Notes under the pieces: model-generated | The model's input: the letters and a program-made list of their open reading frames with translations, nothing else | Database searches by the model: none | What the model was told of the DNA's origin: nothing | Shown here: positions 26,322 to 34,397 of the stretch, piece by piece | Position numbering within the stretch: position 1 is the first letter of the stretch | Layout: every line of letters begins with the position of its first letter | Assembly (NCBI RefSeq): GCF_029143285.1 | Contig: NZ_JAPDSH010000002.1 | Location: 1-64,000 of the forward strand | DNA from: Vagococcus proximus | GTDB lineage: Bacteria > Bacillota > Bacilli > Lactobacillales > Vagococcaceae | Reading direction: 5' to 3' | DNA length: 64,000 nt | Translations under genes and position numbers: made by a program

Positions 26322-29300
26322 ATGAAGAAATTTATTTGTTTAATGTCACTAGGTGTAATGTTAGGTTCACCAATCAGTTCTGTTGCAGTAGGCTATGTAG
26401 GTTCAGCTGAACATGAAAATATGTTAGAGAAATTTAAAGATAGCGAACGTAGAGAGTACATGTTATTCACATTAGATTATCTAAGTAATCTGAAAGAAAT
26501 GAAGAAAGAGCTGAAAGAAGATGCAGTAAAAGCTAAAAAAATGTTAGAAGATATTTCTATCAAAGATAAAAAAGAATTTACTGAGTTTTCAGAGAAGTTC
26601 GCTGACTTGACTAAGGCTTTAGATAAAGAACATCCGAAATTAATCAAAATAATGGATGAGGCTTTTGCTAAAGAAACTAAAGAAGAGTTAGAAATACCAA
26701 ATGAACTACCTGCTAATACTACAGAGAAAAAAGAAACAGTAACATCTGAAAGTAAAGATGAGAGAGAAGTATCCTCTAGCCAAACAGAAGAAACTGCGCT
26801 TAAATCTTCAGAAAGCTCAAAAAACTCAGAAAGTAAAGAAACTGAGAGTGAAGCTAAAACAGAGTTATCTGTAGAGACAGAAGGAACTAAGGAGGAGTCT
26901 TCAAAATCAGAAGAAAAAGACGTTTCTACTAATAAAGAAGGGTCTCAACTAACTGAGAAAGAAGAAAAACCATCTAAGGATAAAGAATCTAAAGATAAAG
27001 AATTAAGTACTGATCCAGATGACTTCATCGTTGATGGTGTTCTAACGGAATCCGGCCTTAAAGAATTAACAAAAAATGGAGATAAAGATGAAGCGAAAGA
27101 CCTTGAGTCTTATGCTCCAGAAACGTTCAAAAAAACTCCTGAACAACCAACAGAGGATATTATTAGCAAAGCACCACGCGGTCTTGCTTTAAATGATATT
27201 TTTGCAACTAAAGATATCCAAGGTAATGCTTACATTACTAAAGAAAAAGTAACGAATACTGATATCGTGGTTATGACAGATAGCGAAAAGAATGCAGGTA
27301 AAGATCAAGTAAGTTCAATCTGGTCAACAGATGCAATGAAAATTGATTTAGAGCATGATTTTGAAGCTGAAATGAGTCTATACCTAGGTGGTAATGAAGC
27401 GGACGCTGCAGATGGTATGGCATTCGTTTTACAAAATGATTCAGTTCAAGGTACTAAAGCTATCGGTAAAGGTGGAGCTTCATTAGGTGTTTATGGCGAC
27501 CCTGCTCATACAACTGATGTCTTCAAGAAAGAATCTATTCAAAATAGTTTCGCTGTTGAGTTCGATACTCATACAAATAGAGGAACACTTGATAAAAGAA
27601 TGCCTCGTATGAAAGTCAGTCAAAAAAATGGTTGGACTGGTGGATTAATTCCTTTCCCAATTATTCGTACAGGTTATAAAACTTATTATAATCGTTCGGC
27701 TAAACAACATATTGCAGCAAGTTATCCAGCATATGATAATCCAGCAGGCAAAGGACTGCTTCCAGGCTACCAATTAGATTTCTACCCAGATACGCCTTAC
27801 ATGAAAGCACCAGCTGGTTATAAAGGTGGATGGCAGGGAGTAGAAAAAGTTCCAGCCAATACAGACCCTAATGCACTTTCTCCACGTGAAGGATTACTTA
27901 GCGATGGTAACTTCTACTACAATAAGAAGAAAACAGATGCGCTACCAATTATGTCATATTCAAGTTGGTTTAAAAATTATCCTGTAATTAACCATGACAC
28001 TATGTTCTATTCACAATCATTATTCGATGGGTCTAAACAAAACCTTGCGAATGGTAAGTGGCATGACTTTACAGTGAAATACTTAGCGCCAAGTCAACAT
28101 GATGATAAAAAAGACATGGGAACGATGGAGCTGAAATTTGATGGGAAAACAGTTAAAACGGTTAGAGCCCTAGATTTCCAAGCGTTAGGAATTGATCCTA
28201 AAGCTGATGTTAAAAATATTCGTTGGGGCTTTACAGCTGCAACAGGTAAAAAAGCATCAACACAAGCAGTTGTATTTAAACAAATTCCTGATTTAATCAA
28301 TGTTAAACATGAAGAAGATATTTTAGATGAAGCAGGCCAATCAATCTATAAAGATGGCGATAAAACAAAAATTGCTGATGTAGATGCTGGAACTAAATTA
28401 ACTTATCAAACATCAGTAGAATATATCTCAGGTAAACAAAGTTGGTTAAATCCAGAAATTATTTCTACAATTACACCGTATGGTCAATATGTTAATAACT
28501 CATATGAAGTATCATTTGATGAAGGGAAAACATGGGAAAAGTTAGACGATAATAATCCTGATGAAATCGTTCGTACTAAAAATGATATTACAGGTAAGTT
28601 AAATAAAACAATTTCTTTAGAGGGACCAACTAAAGTAATGACTCGTTTTAAAGTAGACATAGAGCCTACCGATGTAGACTTATTAGCTAAAGAAAATGTC
28701 CGCTACTATGGTAAAAATGACAGTTTCTTAAGTGATCTTTTACAGTACACAATCAAACAAACACCGATGAGTGCTGAAATGACTATTGAAAATATGTTAA
28801 CAGATAGCGATATCGATGGAAATAATGACAAGGTTTTTGGGAATATTTCAAAAATTAAAGATCCTTATAAAGACATGAAGTTAAAAGTAATTCTGACAGG
28901 TGATGATGCAGTTGAAGGTGAAGTCGTACCAGTAACAGGTACAGGGGCTGAACGTTCGTATACATTCACACAAACTAATGGTAAGAAATTTACTGCCTCT
29001 AACCGTATTCGTGCGAAACTTGTCCCGGCTGATGCTGATAAACAGGACATTATTTCTGTAGCTTCTAAAGAAGTATTAGATAAAACTGCTCCTACAGGGA
29101 CAAAAGAAGCACCAGTTACAACGTTTAAACGAACTAAAAAAGAAGCAGAATCAATTGAGGTTGATCCGATGTTATTCGTAACAGATATTGAAGATACGAA
29201 CCCAACGGTTAACCCGGAAGACATCAAAGTTGAGCTAGTAGATGAGGATCTATTCCGTAAAAATCTACAACAATTAACAAACGGTGCTCCTCATAAAGTT

Positions 29301-30269
29301 AAAATTCATTTGGAGGATCCTTCAGGGAATGTTAATGAAACTATTGCAACTGAATTATACGTAGTAGATCCAAAAGATCGTATCGAGTTACGTGCTGAAG
29401 ACGTTACAGTAATGAGCGGAGAAATCAAAGATCCGGAAGCTGAAAAATTACTTGAAAAAGAATTACTAACACAAGTATTAGTTGAAGCTGGTGGATGGGA
29501 AGGTATCTACCGCGAGGAAGATTTAACAGAAACTGATATTTCAGAGTTTATCGTTTCGGAGTACAAAGGATTAGATTATAAACCAGGAATTTACCCAACC
29601 TTATTAAAACTTCGTTACCAATTAGAAGTTGAGAAACCTGAAGAAGGTGAAGAATCAAGAAATGGGAAACCAGTCACACCTCTTAAATTCAAAGTTAAAT
29701 TCTTAACAGATAAAGAATACAAAAAAGCTAAAGCTGAAGAAAATCCAAACCCAATTTATGAAGTTGAGAAACAAGTTAATGTAACGGTAATTGACGGTGA
29801 TTTAGATGTGGATGTTGAAGGTGACTTATCTTACAAAGGTAAATTACAAGCAAAAGAAGCTCAATTAAAACCTGAAACAGACATGAAAGTTACTATTAAA
29901 GATGGTCGTACTTCAGAAAAAGGATGGGAACTATCAGTTAAAAACAGCCCGTTCACAGATAAAAACAATACACGAGCTGGTGAATTACCATTAAGTTTAC
30001 TTGTAATGAATAAAGATGGTTCGATTGCTTTAAACTTAAATAGTTCAGAGCAAACAATTAAAACAGGCGATGAAAAATCATTAGAATTATCATTAGGTAA
30101 ATCTAGTGAGGATCAACACTTTGAAACTAAAGTGGGTGCTTCAAGTCATACATGGGGAACTCCAGAGATGGAGTACACTTCAGAAATCACTTGGAATATC
30201 AAGCCCAAAAACGATACATTAAGTAAAATCACTGATAAACTTTCTGCAAAGAAAGGAGCTGACAAATAA
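26322..30269 (+). CDS. Giant L-type lectin / WxL surface protein, copy B (CscC-like)
   Basis: A secreted protein of 1315 residues, paralogous to the 17079 protein along its whole length. It has a signal peptide (1-23), a helical region (about 40-120; YMLFTLDYLSNL), a Ser/Glu/Lys-rich spacer (130-240), an L-type lectin-like domain (about 275-670; DGMAFVLQND, AVEFDTHTN, IRWGFTAATG) and beta domains. It ends in a WxL domain with GWELSV (about 1201) and TWNIKP (about 1289). Its lectin domain has inserts relative to copy A (around 455-530). The start at 26322 follows AAAGGAG and matches copy A; upstream in-frame codons lie in the leader. The codons look more refined than in copy A, suggesting higher expression. 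Confidence 0.87.
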   Translation: MKKFICLMSLGVMLGSPISSVAVGYVGSAEHENMLEKFKDSERREYMLFTLDYLSNLKEMKKELKEDAVKAKKMLEDISIKDKKEFTEFSEKFADLTKALDKEHPKLIKIMDEAFAKETKEELEIPNELPANTTEKKETVTSESKDEREVSSSQTEETALKSSESSKNSESKETESEAKTELSVETEGTKEESSKSEEKDVSTNKEGSQLTEKEEKPSKDKESKDKELSTDPDDFIVDGVLTESGLKELTKNGDKDEAKDLESYAPETFKKTPEQPTEDIISKAPRGLALNDIFATKDIQGNAYITKEKVTNTDIVVMTDSEKNAGKDQVSSIWSTDAMKIDLEHDFEAEMSLYLGGNEADAADGMAFVLQNDSVQGTKAIGKGGASLGVYGDPAHTTDVFKKESIQNSFAVEFDTHTNRGTLDKRMPRMKVSQKNGWTGGLIPFPIIRTGYKTYYNRSAKQHIAASYPAYDNPAGKGLLPGYQLDFYPDTPYMKAPAGYKGGWQGVEKVPANTDPNALSPREGLLSDGNFYYNKKKTDALPIMSYSSWFKNYPVINHDTMFYSQSLFDGSKQNLANGKWHDFTVKYLAPSQHDDKKDMGTMELKFDGKTVKTVRALDFQALGIDPKADVKNIRWGFTAATGKKASTQAVVFKQIPDLINVKHEEDILDEAGQSIYKDGDKTKIADVDAGTKLTYQTSVEYISGKQSWLNPEIISTITPYGQYVNNSYEVSFDEGKTWEKLDDNNPDEIVRTKNDITGKLNKTISLEGPTKVMTRFKVDIEPTDVDLLAKENVRYYGKNDSFLSDLLQYTIKQTPMSAEMTIENMLTDSDIDGNNDKVFGNISKIKDPYKDMKLKVILTGDDAVEGEVVPVTGTGAERSYTFTQTNGKKFTASNRIRAKLVPADADKQDIISVASKEVLDKTAPTGTKEAPVTTFKRTKKEAESIEVDPMLFVTDIEDTNPTVNPEDIKVELVDEDLFRKNLQQLTNGAPHKVKIHLEDPSGNVNETIATELYVVDPKDRIELRAEDVTVMSGEIKDPEAEKLLEKELLTQVLVEAGGWEGIYREEDLTETDISEFIVSEYKGLDYKPGIYPTLLKLRYQLEVEKPEEGEESRNGKPVTPLKFKVKFLTDKEYKKAKAEENPNPIYEVEKQVNVTVIDGDLDVDVEGDLSYKGKLQAKEAQLKPETDMKVTIKDGRTSEKGWELSVKNSPFTDKNNTRAGELPLSLLVMNKDGSIALNLNSSEQTIKTGDEKSLELSLGKSSEDQHFETKVGASSHTWGTPEMEYTSEITWNIKPKNDTLSKITDKLSAKKGADK

Positions 30270-30733
30270 TGAAAAGAAAAGCAATGTTTGTTAGTTTGTT
30301 GTCAATGTTTCTTATGGCAACAGCCTCAGTAGAAGCCGCTAATACAGTTGTTTCAACCGTTGATACTAAATCAGGTGTGAGATTTCATGGCGAAAATCCA
30401 AATACTGGTAGTAACAATGGAGAAAATGGTGGGAATAGTGGTAATGGTGAAGGCAATGGCAACGGTGGAAACACGGGTGGCGGTTCTGGAAATGGCTGGT
30501 TAGGCGGAGGATCTGGTAACGGATCTGGAAGCGGCTCAAATAACTATCCAAATGGGGCGTACCCGGGTGGAAGTAATGGATCAGGTTCAACAGGGAATGG
30601 TAAATTACCACAAACTGGTGAAACTCAAAGCTCAGGAATTTATGTATTATTAGGTAGTTTAGTAACAGTAGGTGCAATGTTTGCCATTGCATTTAAATTT
30701 AAAACTAAAAAAAATGAAGGACGTGCAAAATAA
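30269..30733 (+). CDS. Small LPXTG-anchored protein with Gly-rich stalk, operon 3 (CscD-like)
   Basis: A 154-residue protein with a signal peptide (1-23), a mature start with VDTKSGVRFHGENPN, a stalk of about 65 residues made almost entirely of Gly, Asn and Ser, then LPQTG, a transmembrane segment and a basic tail. Its ATG overlaps the lectin stop (TAATG). The stalk is missing in the operon 2 equivalent, so this copy may reach further through the wall. The conserved N-terminal stretch again matches the WxL mature N-termini. Confidence 0.87.
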   Translation: MKRKAMFVSLLSMFLMATASVEAANTVVSTVDTKSGVRFHGENPNTGSNNGENGGNSGNGEGNGNGGNTGGGSGNGWLGGGSGNGSGSGSNNYPNGAYPGGSNGSGSTGNGKLPQTGETQSSGIYVLLGSLVTVGAMFAIAFKFKTKKNEGRAK

Positions 30734-31515
30734 TGAAAAAATTAAACTTAGTAACAGTAGCAGTATTAGCATCAACAATGGTAGGAGGAGTTGTTGCATC
30801 AGCAGCAAATACAGCTCCAGATAAATTAGATACAAATGCTCACATTAAATTCGTACAAGATGATAACAATGGTGAAGGCGGCGGAGAAGTTGAGCCACCA
30901 GAACTTCCAGAGGGCGGCGGAGAAATTGAAGTACCAACTCCAGGAGGAAACCAACCTTCAGAGAAAGCACCATTAATGATTAACTTTGCACCTAACTTTG
31001 AGTTTGGTGAAGTAGCAATCAAAGCTAAAGATGTTTCAGTATCAGCAATTAACCAAATTAAAAATAAAGAAGGCAAAGATGTTGCTCATTTTGCTCAAGT
31101 ATTAGATAACCGTGGAACACATAAAGGATGGAACTTATCATTAACAACTACTGAATTCGCCGCTAAAGATGGTTCGAAATTATCAGATGCTACTATTAGC
31201 CTAGCGAACGTTACTGCTAAAGGAACTTCAGAAGGTCAAGCAACAGCTGAAGCTAGCCAAACAATTAAATTCCCACAAACAGACGTTTCAGTTATGACAG
31301 CAGCTGAAAAAACTGGTGAAGGTTCATGGACTGCAAGCTTTGGTTCAGATGCTACATTAACAACTGAAAATGAAAAATCAGTTAATAAATCAGTTAAATT
31401 AAACGTATCAGCTAAAGATATGGCTAAAGTATCAGCTGATGATTACAACTCAACATTAACTTGGAACCTAACAGGAACTCCAACATTTGCTGCTTCAGCA
31501 ACTCCAGCAGTTTAA
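30733..31515 (+). CDS. WxL-domain surface protein 1, operon 3 (CscB-like)
   Basis: A 260-residue secreted WxL protein with a signal peptide (1-25), mature start KLDTNAHIKFVQDD, a linker rich in Gly, Glu and Pro, APNFEFGEV, GWNLSL (first WxL) and TWNLTG (second WxL). Its ATG overlaps the stop of the small LPXTG gene (TAATG), so it is translationally coupled. It is the counterpart of the gene at 21228. A small hairpin (about 31516-31531) follows the stop. Confidence 0.9.
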   Translation: MKKLNLVTVAVLASTMVGGVVASAANTAPDKLDTNAHIKFVQDDNNGEGGGEVEPPELPEGGGEIEVPTPGGNQPSEKAPLMINFAPNFEFGEVAIKAKDVSVSAINQIKNKEGKDVAHFAQVLDNRGTHKGWNLSLTTTEFAAKDGSKLSDATISLANVTAKGTSEGQATAEASQTIKFPQTDVSVMTAAEKTGEGSWTASFGSDATLTTENEKSVNKSVKLNVSAKDMAKVSADDYNSTLTWNLTGTPTFAASATPAV

Positions 31516-31575
31516 TAAGATTTGTCTTATAACATATAAAAAACTAAAACTAATAATCCTCAGGAGGAATATAAA

Positions 31576-32346
31576 ATGAAAAAATTAAACTTAGTAACAG
31601 TAGCAGTATTAGCATCAACAATGGTAGGTGGCGTTGTTGCATCAGCAGCAAACGTAGCACCAGATAAATTAGATACAACAGCTAAAGTTGTCTTCGAAAA
31701 AGAAGAAACAGGTGGAGAAAATGGCGGAGAAGTTACACCACCAGGTGGCGGTGGAGAAATTACACCTCCAGGCGGCGGTGAAGGTGGAGAAACTCCAGAA
31801 ACAACAGCTGATTTAATGTTAACATTTGCTCCAAACTTTGACTTCGGTACTATTAAATTAGATGCTAAAGCTAAAGAAGTTGCAGCTAAAAATATCATTG
31901 AAAACGACAAAGGGAAAGTAACTCACTTTGTTCAAGTTAAAGATATCCGTGGAACACATGCTGGATGGTCATTATCAGCAACAGCAACAGAACTTAAAAA
32001 TGGCGAAAGCACTTTAGACGGTGGAAGCTCAATTGAAATCAAAGGTTTCAACATCATGGGAGAAGAAGGCGTTGAAGCAACAGCTCCAACTGGAACATTT
32101 GCATCAATCAAATTTGATGGTAGCCAAACTCCAGTAATGTCTGCAGCAGCTAATGCTGGTGAAGGAATCTGGTCAGGTATCATGGGTTCTGCTCCAACAC
32201 AAACAGGTGATACAAATGAAGATGTTAAATTAAACCTTACTGCATCAGATGCTGTTAAAGCTTCTCAAGGTGAATACACTTCAACAATCACTTGGGATCT
32301 AGTTGGAACTCCAACATTTTCATCAGCAGCAACTCCACAAGTATAG
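31576..32346 (+). CDS. WxL-domain surface protein 2, operon 3 (CscB-like)
   Basis: A 256-residue secreted WxL protein. Its first 25 residues are identical to those of WxL protein 1 of this operon, pointing to recent exchange of the signal-peptide region. Then come KLDTTAKVVFEKEE, a linker of Gly/Pro repeats, APNFDFGTI, GWSLSA (first WxL) and TWDLVG (second WxL). AGGAGG precedes the ATG. It is the counterpart of the gene at 22053. Confidence 0.9.
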   Translation: MKKLNLVTVAVLASTMVGGVVASAANVAPDKLDTTAKVVFEKEETGGENGGEVTPPGGGGEITPPGGGEGGETPETTADLMLTFAPNFDFGTIKLDAKAKEVAAKNIIENDKGKVTHFVQVKDIRGTHAGWSLSATATELKNGESTLDGGSSIEIKGFNIMGEEGVEATAPTGTFASIKFDGSQTPVMSAAANAGEGIWSGIMGSAPTQTGDTNEDVKLNLTASDAVKASQGEYTSTITWDLVGTPTFSSAATPQV

Positions 32347-32382
32347 TTTTTAAAATAACTATCGTTTTGCGAAAAAATAGTA

Positions 32383-32388
32383 TATAAT
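32383..32388 (+). promoter_or_regulatory. Possible internal -10 before WxL protein 3 of operon 3
   Basis: A TATAAT preceded by a short ACTAT...ATAGT inverted repeat lies in the 59-bp gap before the third WxL gene. No good -35 is visible. The same gap in operon 2 lacks it. Confidence 0.35.
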
Positions 32389-32405
32389 AAAGGGGAAATT
32401 TCAAA

Positions 32406-33197
32406 ATGAAAAAATTAAACTTATTAGTAGCAGCAACAGTATTAGCTTCAATGACAGGTTCATTAGTTGCAGGAGCGGCTAACGTTTCACCAACTAAATT
32501 AGATACAGAAGGTCACGTTAAATTCCACGCTGGTAACGGCGGAGAAAATGGTGGCGAAGGCGAAAAACCAACACCTCCAGGTGGAGAAACAGAAGAAAAA
32601 CCTGAAATTGAAAATCCAGAAAATCCAGGTGGAGAAACTCCAGAAACGTCTGGTCCATTAATGATTAACATTGCTCCAAACTTCGACTTCGGTGATCATG
32701 AAATCAAAGTTGGCGCTATGTCATTAGAAAATGAAAGTGTTATTACTTCTAAAGATGCTAACGTAAACTACACATCATATGTTCAAGTAACGGATGTTCG
32801 TGGTGGGCAAAAAGGATGGACGTTAAGTCTTGACACTACTGCTTTAACTGATGGTAAAGATTCATTAGATGGAACTTTCATCAAAGTTAACGAAAAACGT
32901 ATTGTTGGTAATGTAGAAGGTCTTGAAGCTTCAGCACCAACTGCAATTGCAGAGCAAATTGAATTCAACAAAACTGGTCAAACTATCATGACTGCTGACG
33001 CTCAAAAAGGTGGCGGTACTTGGTCAATGGTATTTGGTAAAGAAGATATCCAAAAAACTGAAACAAACAGTGGCTTAACATTAGAAATCCCAGCTACTGA
33101 TAGCGTGAAATTAGCAGAAGCTGATTACACTTCAACATTAACATGGAATTTAACTGGTAGCACTTCATTCGCTGAAGCTGCAACACCAGCAAAATAA
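32406..33197 (+). CDS. WxL-domain surface protein 3, operon 3 (CscB-like)
   Basis: A 263-residue secreted WxL protein with a signal peptide (1-24), mature start KLDTEGHVKFHAGNGG, a Gly/Glu/Pro linker, APNFDFGDH, GWTLSL (first WxL), GGGTWSMVFG and TWNLTG (second WxL). It is highly similar to the protein at 22847, differing mostly in the linker and in one loop (about 165-185). Its codons are shifted toward C-ending forms (for example AAC TTC GAC TTC) compared with AAC TTT GAC TTT in the operon 2 copy. Confidence 0.9.
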   Translation: MKKLNLLVAATVLASMTGSLVAGAANVSPTKLDTEGHVKFHAGNGGENGGEGEKPTPPGGETEEKPEIENPENPGGETPETSGPLMINIAPNFDFGDHEIKVGAMSLENESVITSKDANVNYTSYVQVTDVRGGQKGWTLSLDTTALTDGKDSLDGTFIKVNEKRIVGNVEGLEASAPTAIAEQIEFNKTGQTIMTADAQKGGGTWSMVFGKEDIQKTETNSGLTLEIPATDSVKLAEADYTSTLTWNLTGSTSFAEAATPAK

Positions 33198-33205
33198 TAA
33201 TAATT

Positions 33206-33239
33206 CGAACGGCAGAAGGATCAATCCTTCTGTCTTTCG
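33206..33239 (+). other. Hairpin before the operon 3 DUF916 gene
   Basis: A stem of about 14 bp with one G-T pair and one mismatch (33206-33220 with 33225-33239, loop TCAA). It occupies the same place and shares the GGCAGAAGG/CCTTCTG core with the hairpin at 23654. No clear T-run follows. Confidence 0.8.
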
Positions 33240-33258
33240 TTGTAAGGAGTGAAAATAA

Positions 33259-34296
33259 TTGAAACGTTTTTTAATGAGTTTAACAATGGTAGTGGGGTGC
33301 CTTGCAGTATTTCCAACTACAGGACTAGCAGAAGGGAATAGTTTATCTGTTCAACCTGAAGCGCATGAAAATGCAATTGACAAAAATGATACATCATCAT
33401 TTAATTTAAAGGTGAAACCTAACAAGGACTACACACTAAAAGTTACGGTTAAAAATGGCTCTAAGAAAGAAACATCAGCTGATATTTTAATCAATGATGC
33501 GTATACAACGCCGGAAGGTGTGATTGCTTATGGTGAAGAAAAAGTTGACCTACCTGATAGTATGAAGGAACCTGTTTCAGGGCTTATTACAACTAAAGAA
33601 AAAAATGTTACATTAAAACCTGGCGAATCTAAAGTTGTTGAATTTAAATTAAAAACACCAAAAGAGAGCTTTAAAGGTATTAAATTAGGTGCAATTTATG
33701 TACTTAATGCTGTAGCAGATAGTGAAAAAGATAAAATGTTTAAAAATCGTTTCTCATATACTGTCCCAGTGATGTTAACTGAAAGTGATGAGCAAATTAA
33801 ACCGAACTTAGAGTTCGTGTCTTTAGAGAATATTCAAGAAAATAAACGTAACTATTTACAAATTAAATTGGAAAATACTGAACGTAATATTTTATCGCGT
33901 GGTATTTTTAAATTAGATGTTTTTAAAGGTAATGAAAAAATTGCCTCTCAAAGTAAAGAGGAGATGAGTATTGCACCGAACTCTTACTTACCTTATCAAA
34001 TGCAATGGGGAGACAATAATGTTGTTCCCGGAACATATACAGCTAAATTCTCTTTCGATACGCCATATGGTGTTTGGAAATGGGAAGAAAAATTTGAAAT
34101 CTCTCGTGAAAAAGCTAAGAAATTAAATGATTCAGCAATTCACGTTAATGAAAAACCAAATAATATGCCTTATATTATTGGTGGAATTATAGCAGCCTTA
34201 GTTGCAGCAGGTATTGGTTTCTTCTTCTTTGCTAAAAAGAAAAAAGAAAAAGAACAAGAAAAAATTAAAGAATTAGAAAATGAATTTGATATGTAA
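33259..34296 (+). CDS. DUF916/DUF3324 WxL-interacting membrane protein, operon 3 (CscA-like)
   Basis: A 345-residue close paralogue of the 23708 protein: signal peptide (1-24), DUF916 (about 28-160), DUF3324 (about 170-295; the block from QIKPNLEF to PYQMQWGDN is almost unchanged between copies), a transmembrane helix (about 303-324) and a Lys/Glu-rich cytoplasmic tail. The start is TTG at 33259 with an AAGGAGTG site, whereas the operon 2 copy uses ATG. It is expected to be the membrane anchor of the operon 3 complex. A strong terminator follows. Confidence 0.9.
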   Translation: MKRFLMSLTMVVGCLAVFPTTGLAEGNSLSVQPEAHENAIDKNDTSSFNLKVKPNKDYTLKVTVKNGSKKETSADILINDAYTTPEGVIAYGEEKVDLPDSMKEPVSGLITTKEKNVTLKPGESKVVEFKLKTPKESFKGIKLGAIYVLNAVADSEKDKMFKNRFSYTVPVMLTESDEQIKPNLEFVSLENIQENKRNYLQIKLENTERNILSRGIFKLDVFKGNEKIASQSKEEMSIAPNSYLPYQMQWGDNNVVPGTYTAKFSFDTPYGVWKWEEKFEISREKAKKLNDSAIHVNEKPNNMPYIIGGIIAALVAAGIGFFFFAKKKKEKEQEKIKELENEFDM

Positions 34297-34334
34297 AAAA
34301 AAGACAGAATAACTTAGTTATTCTGTCTTTTTTT
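34297..34334 (+). terminator. Terminator of WxL operon 3
   Basis: A 17-bp stem with loop TTA (stem 34297-34313 with 34317-34333) ending in a T-run. Confidence 0.92.
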
Positions 34335-34397
34335 ATTTAACGTTCCGAAAATAGTGTATAATACCATTATAGAAAACGCATACAATTGGAGGATGTT

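Noticed and set aside
30366-30692. Open frame on the minus strand across the small LPXTG gene of operon 3
   Set aside because: It is a His-rich reflection of the Gly/Asn/Ser codon repeats of the real gene, with no ribosome site.
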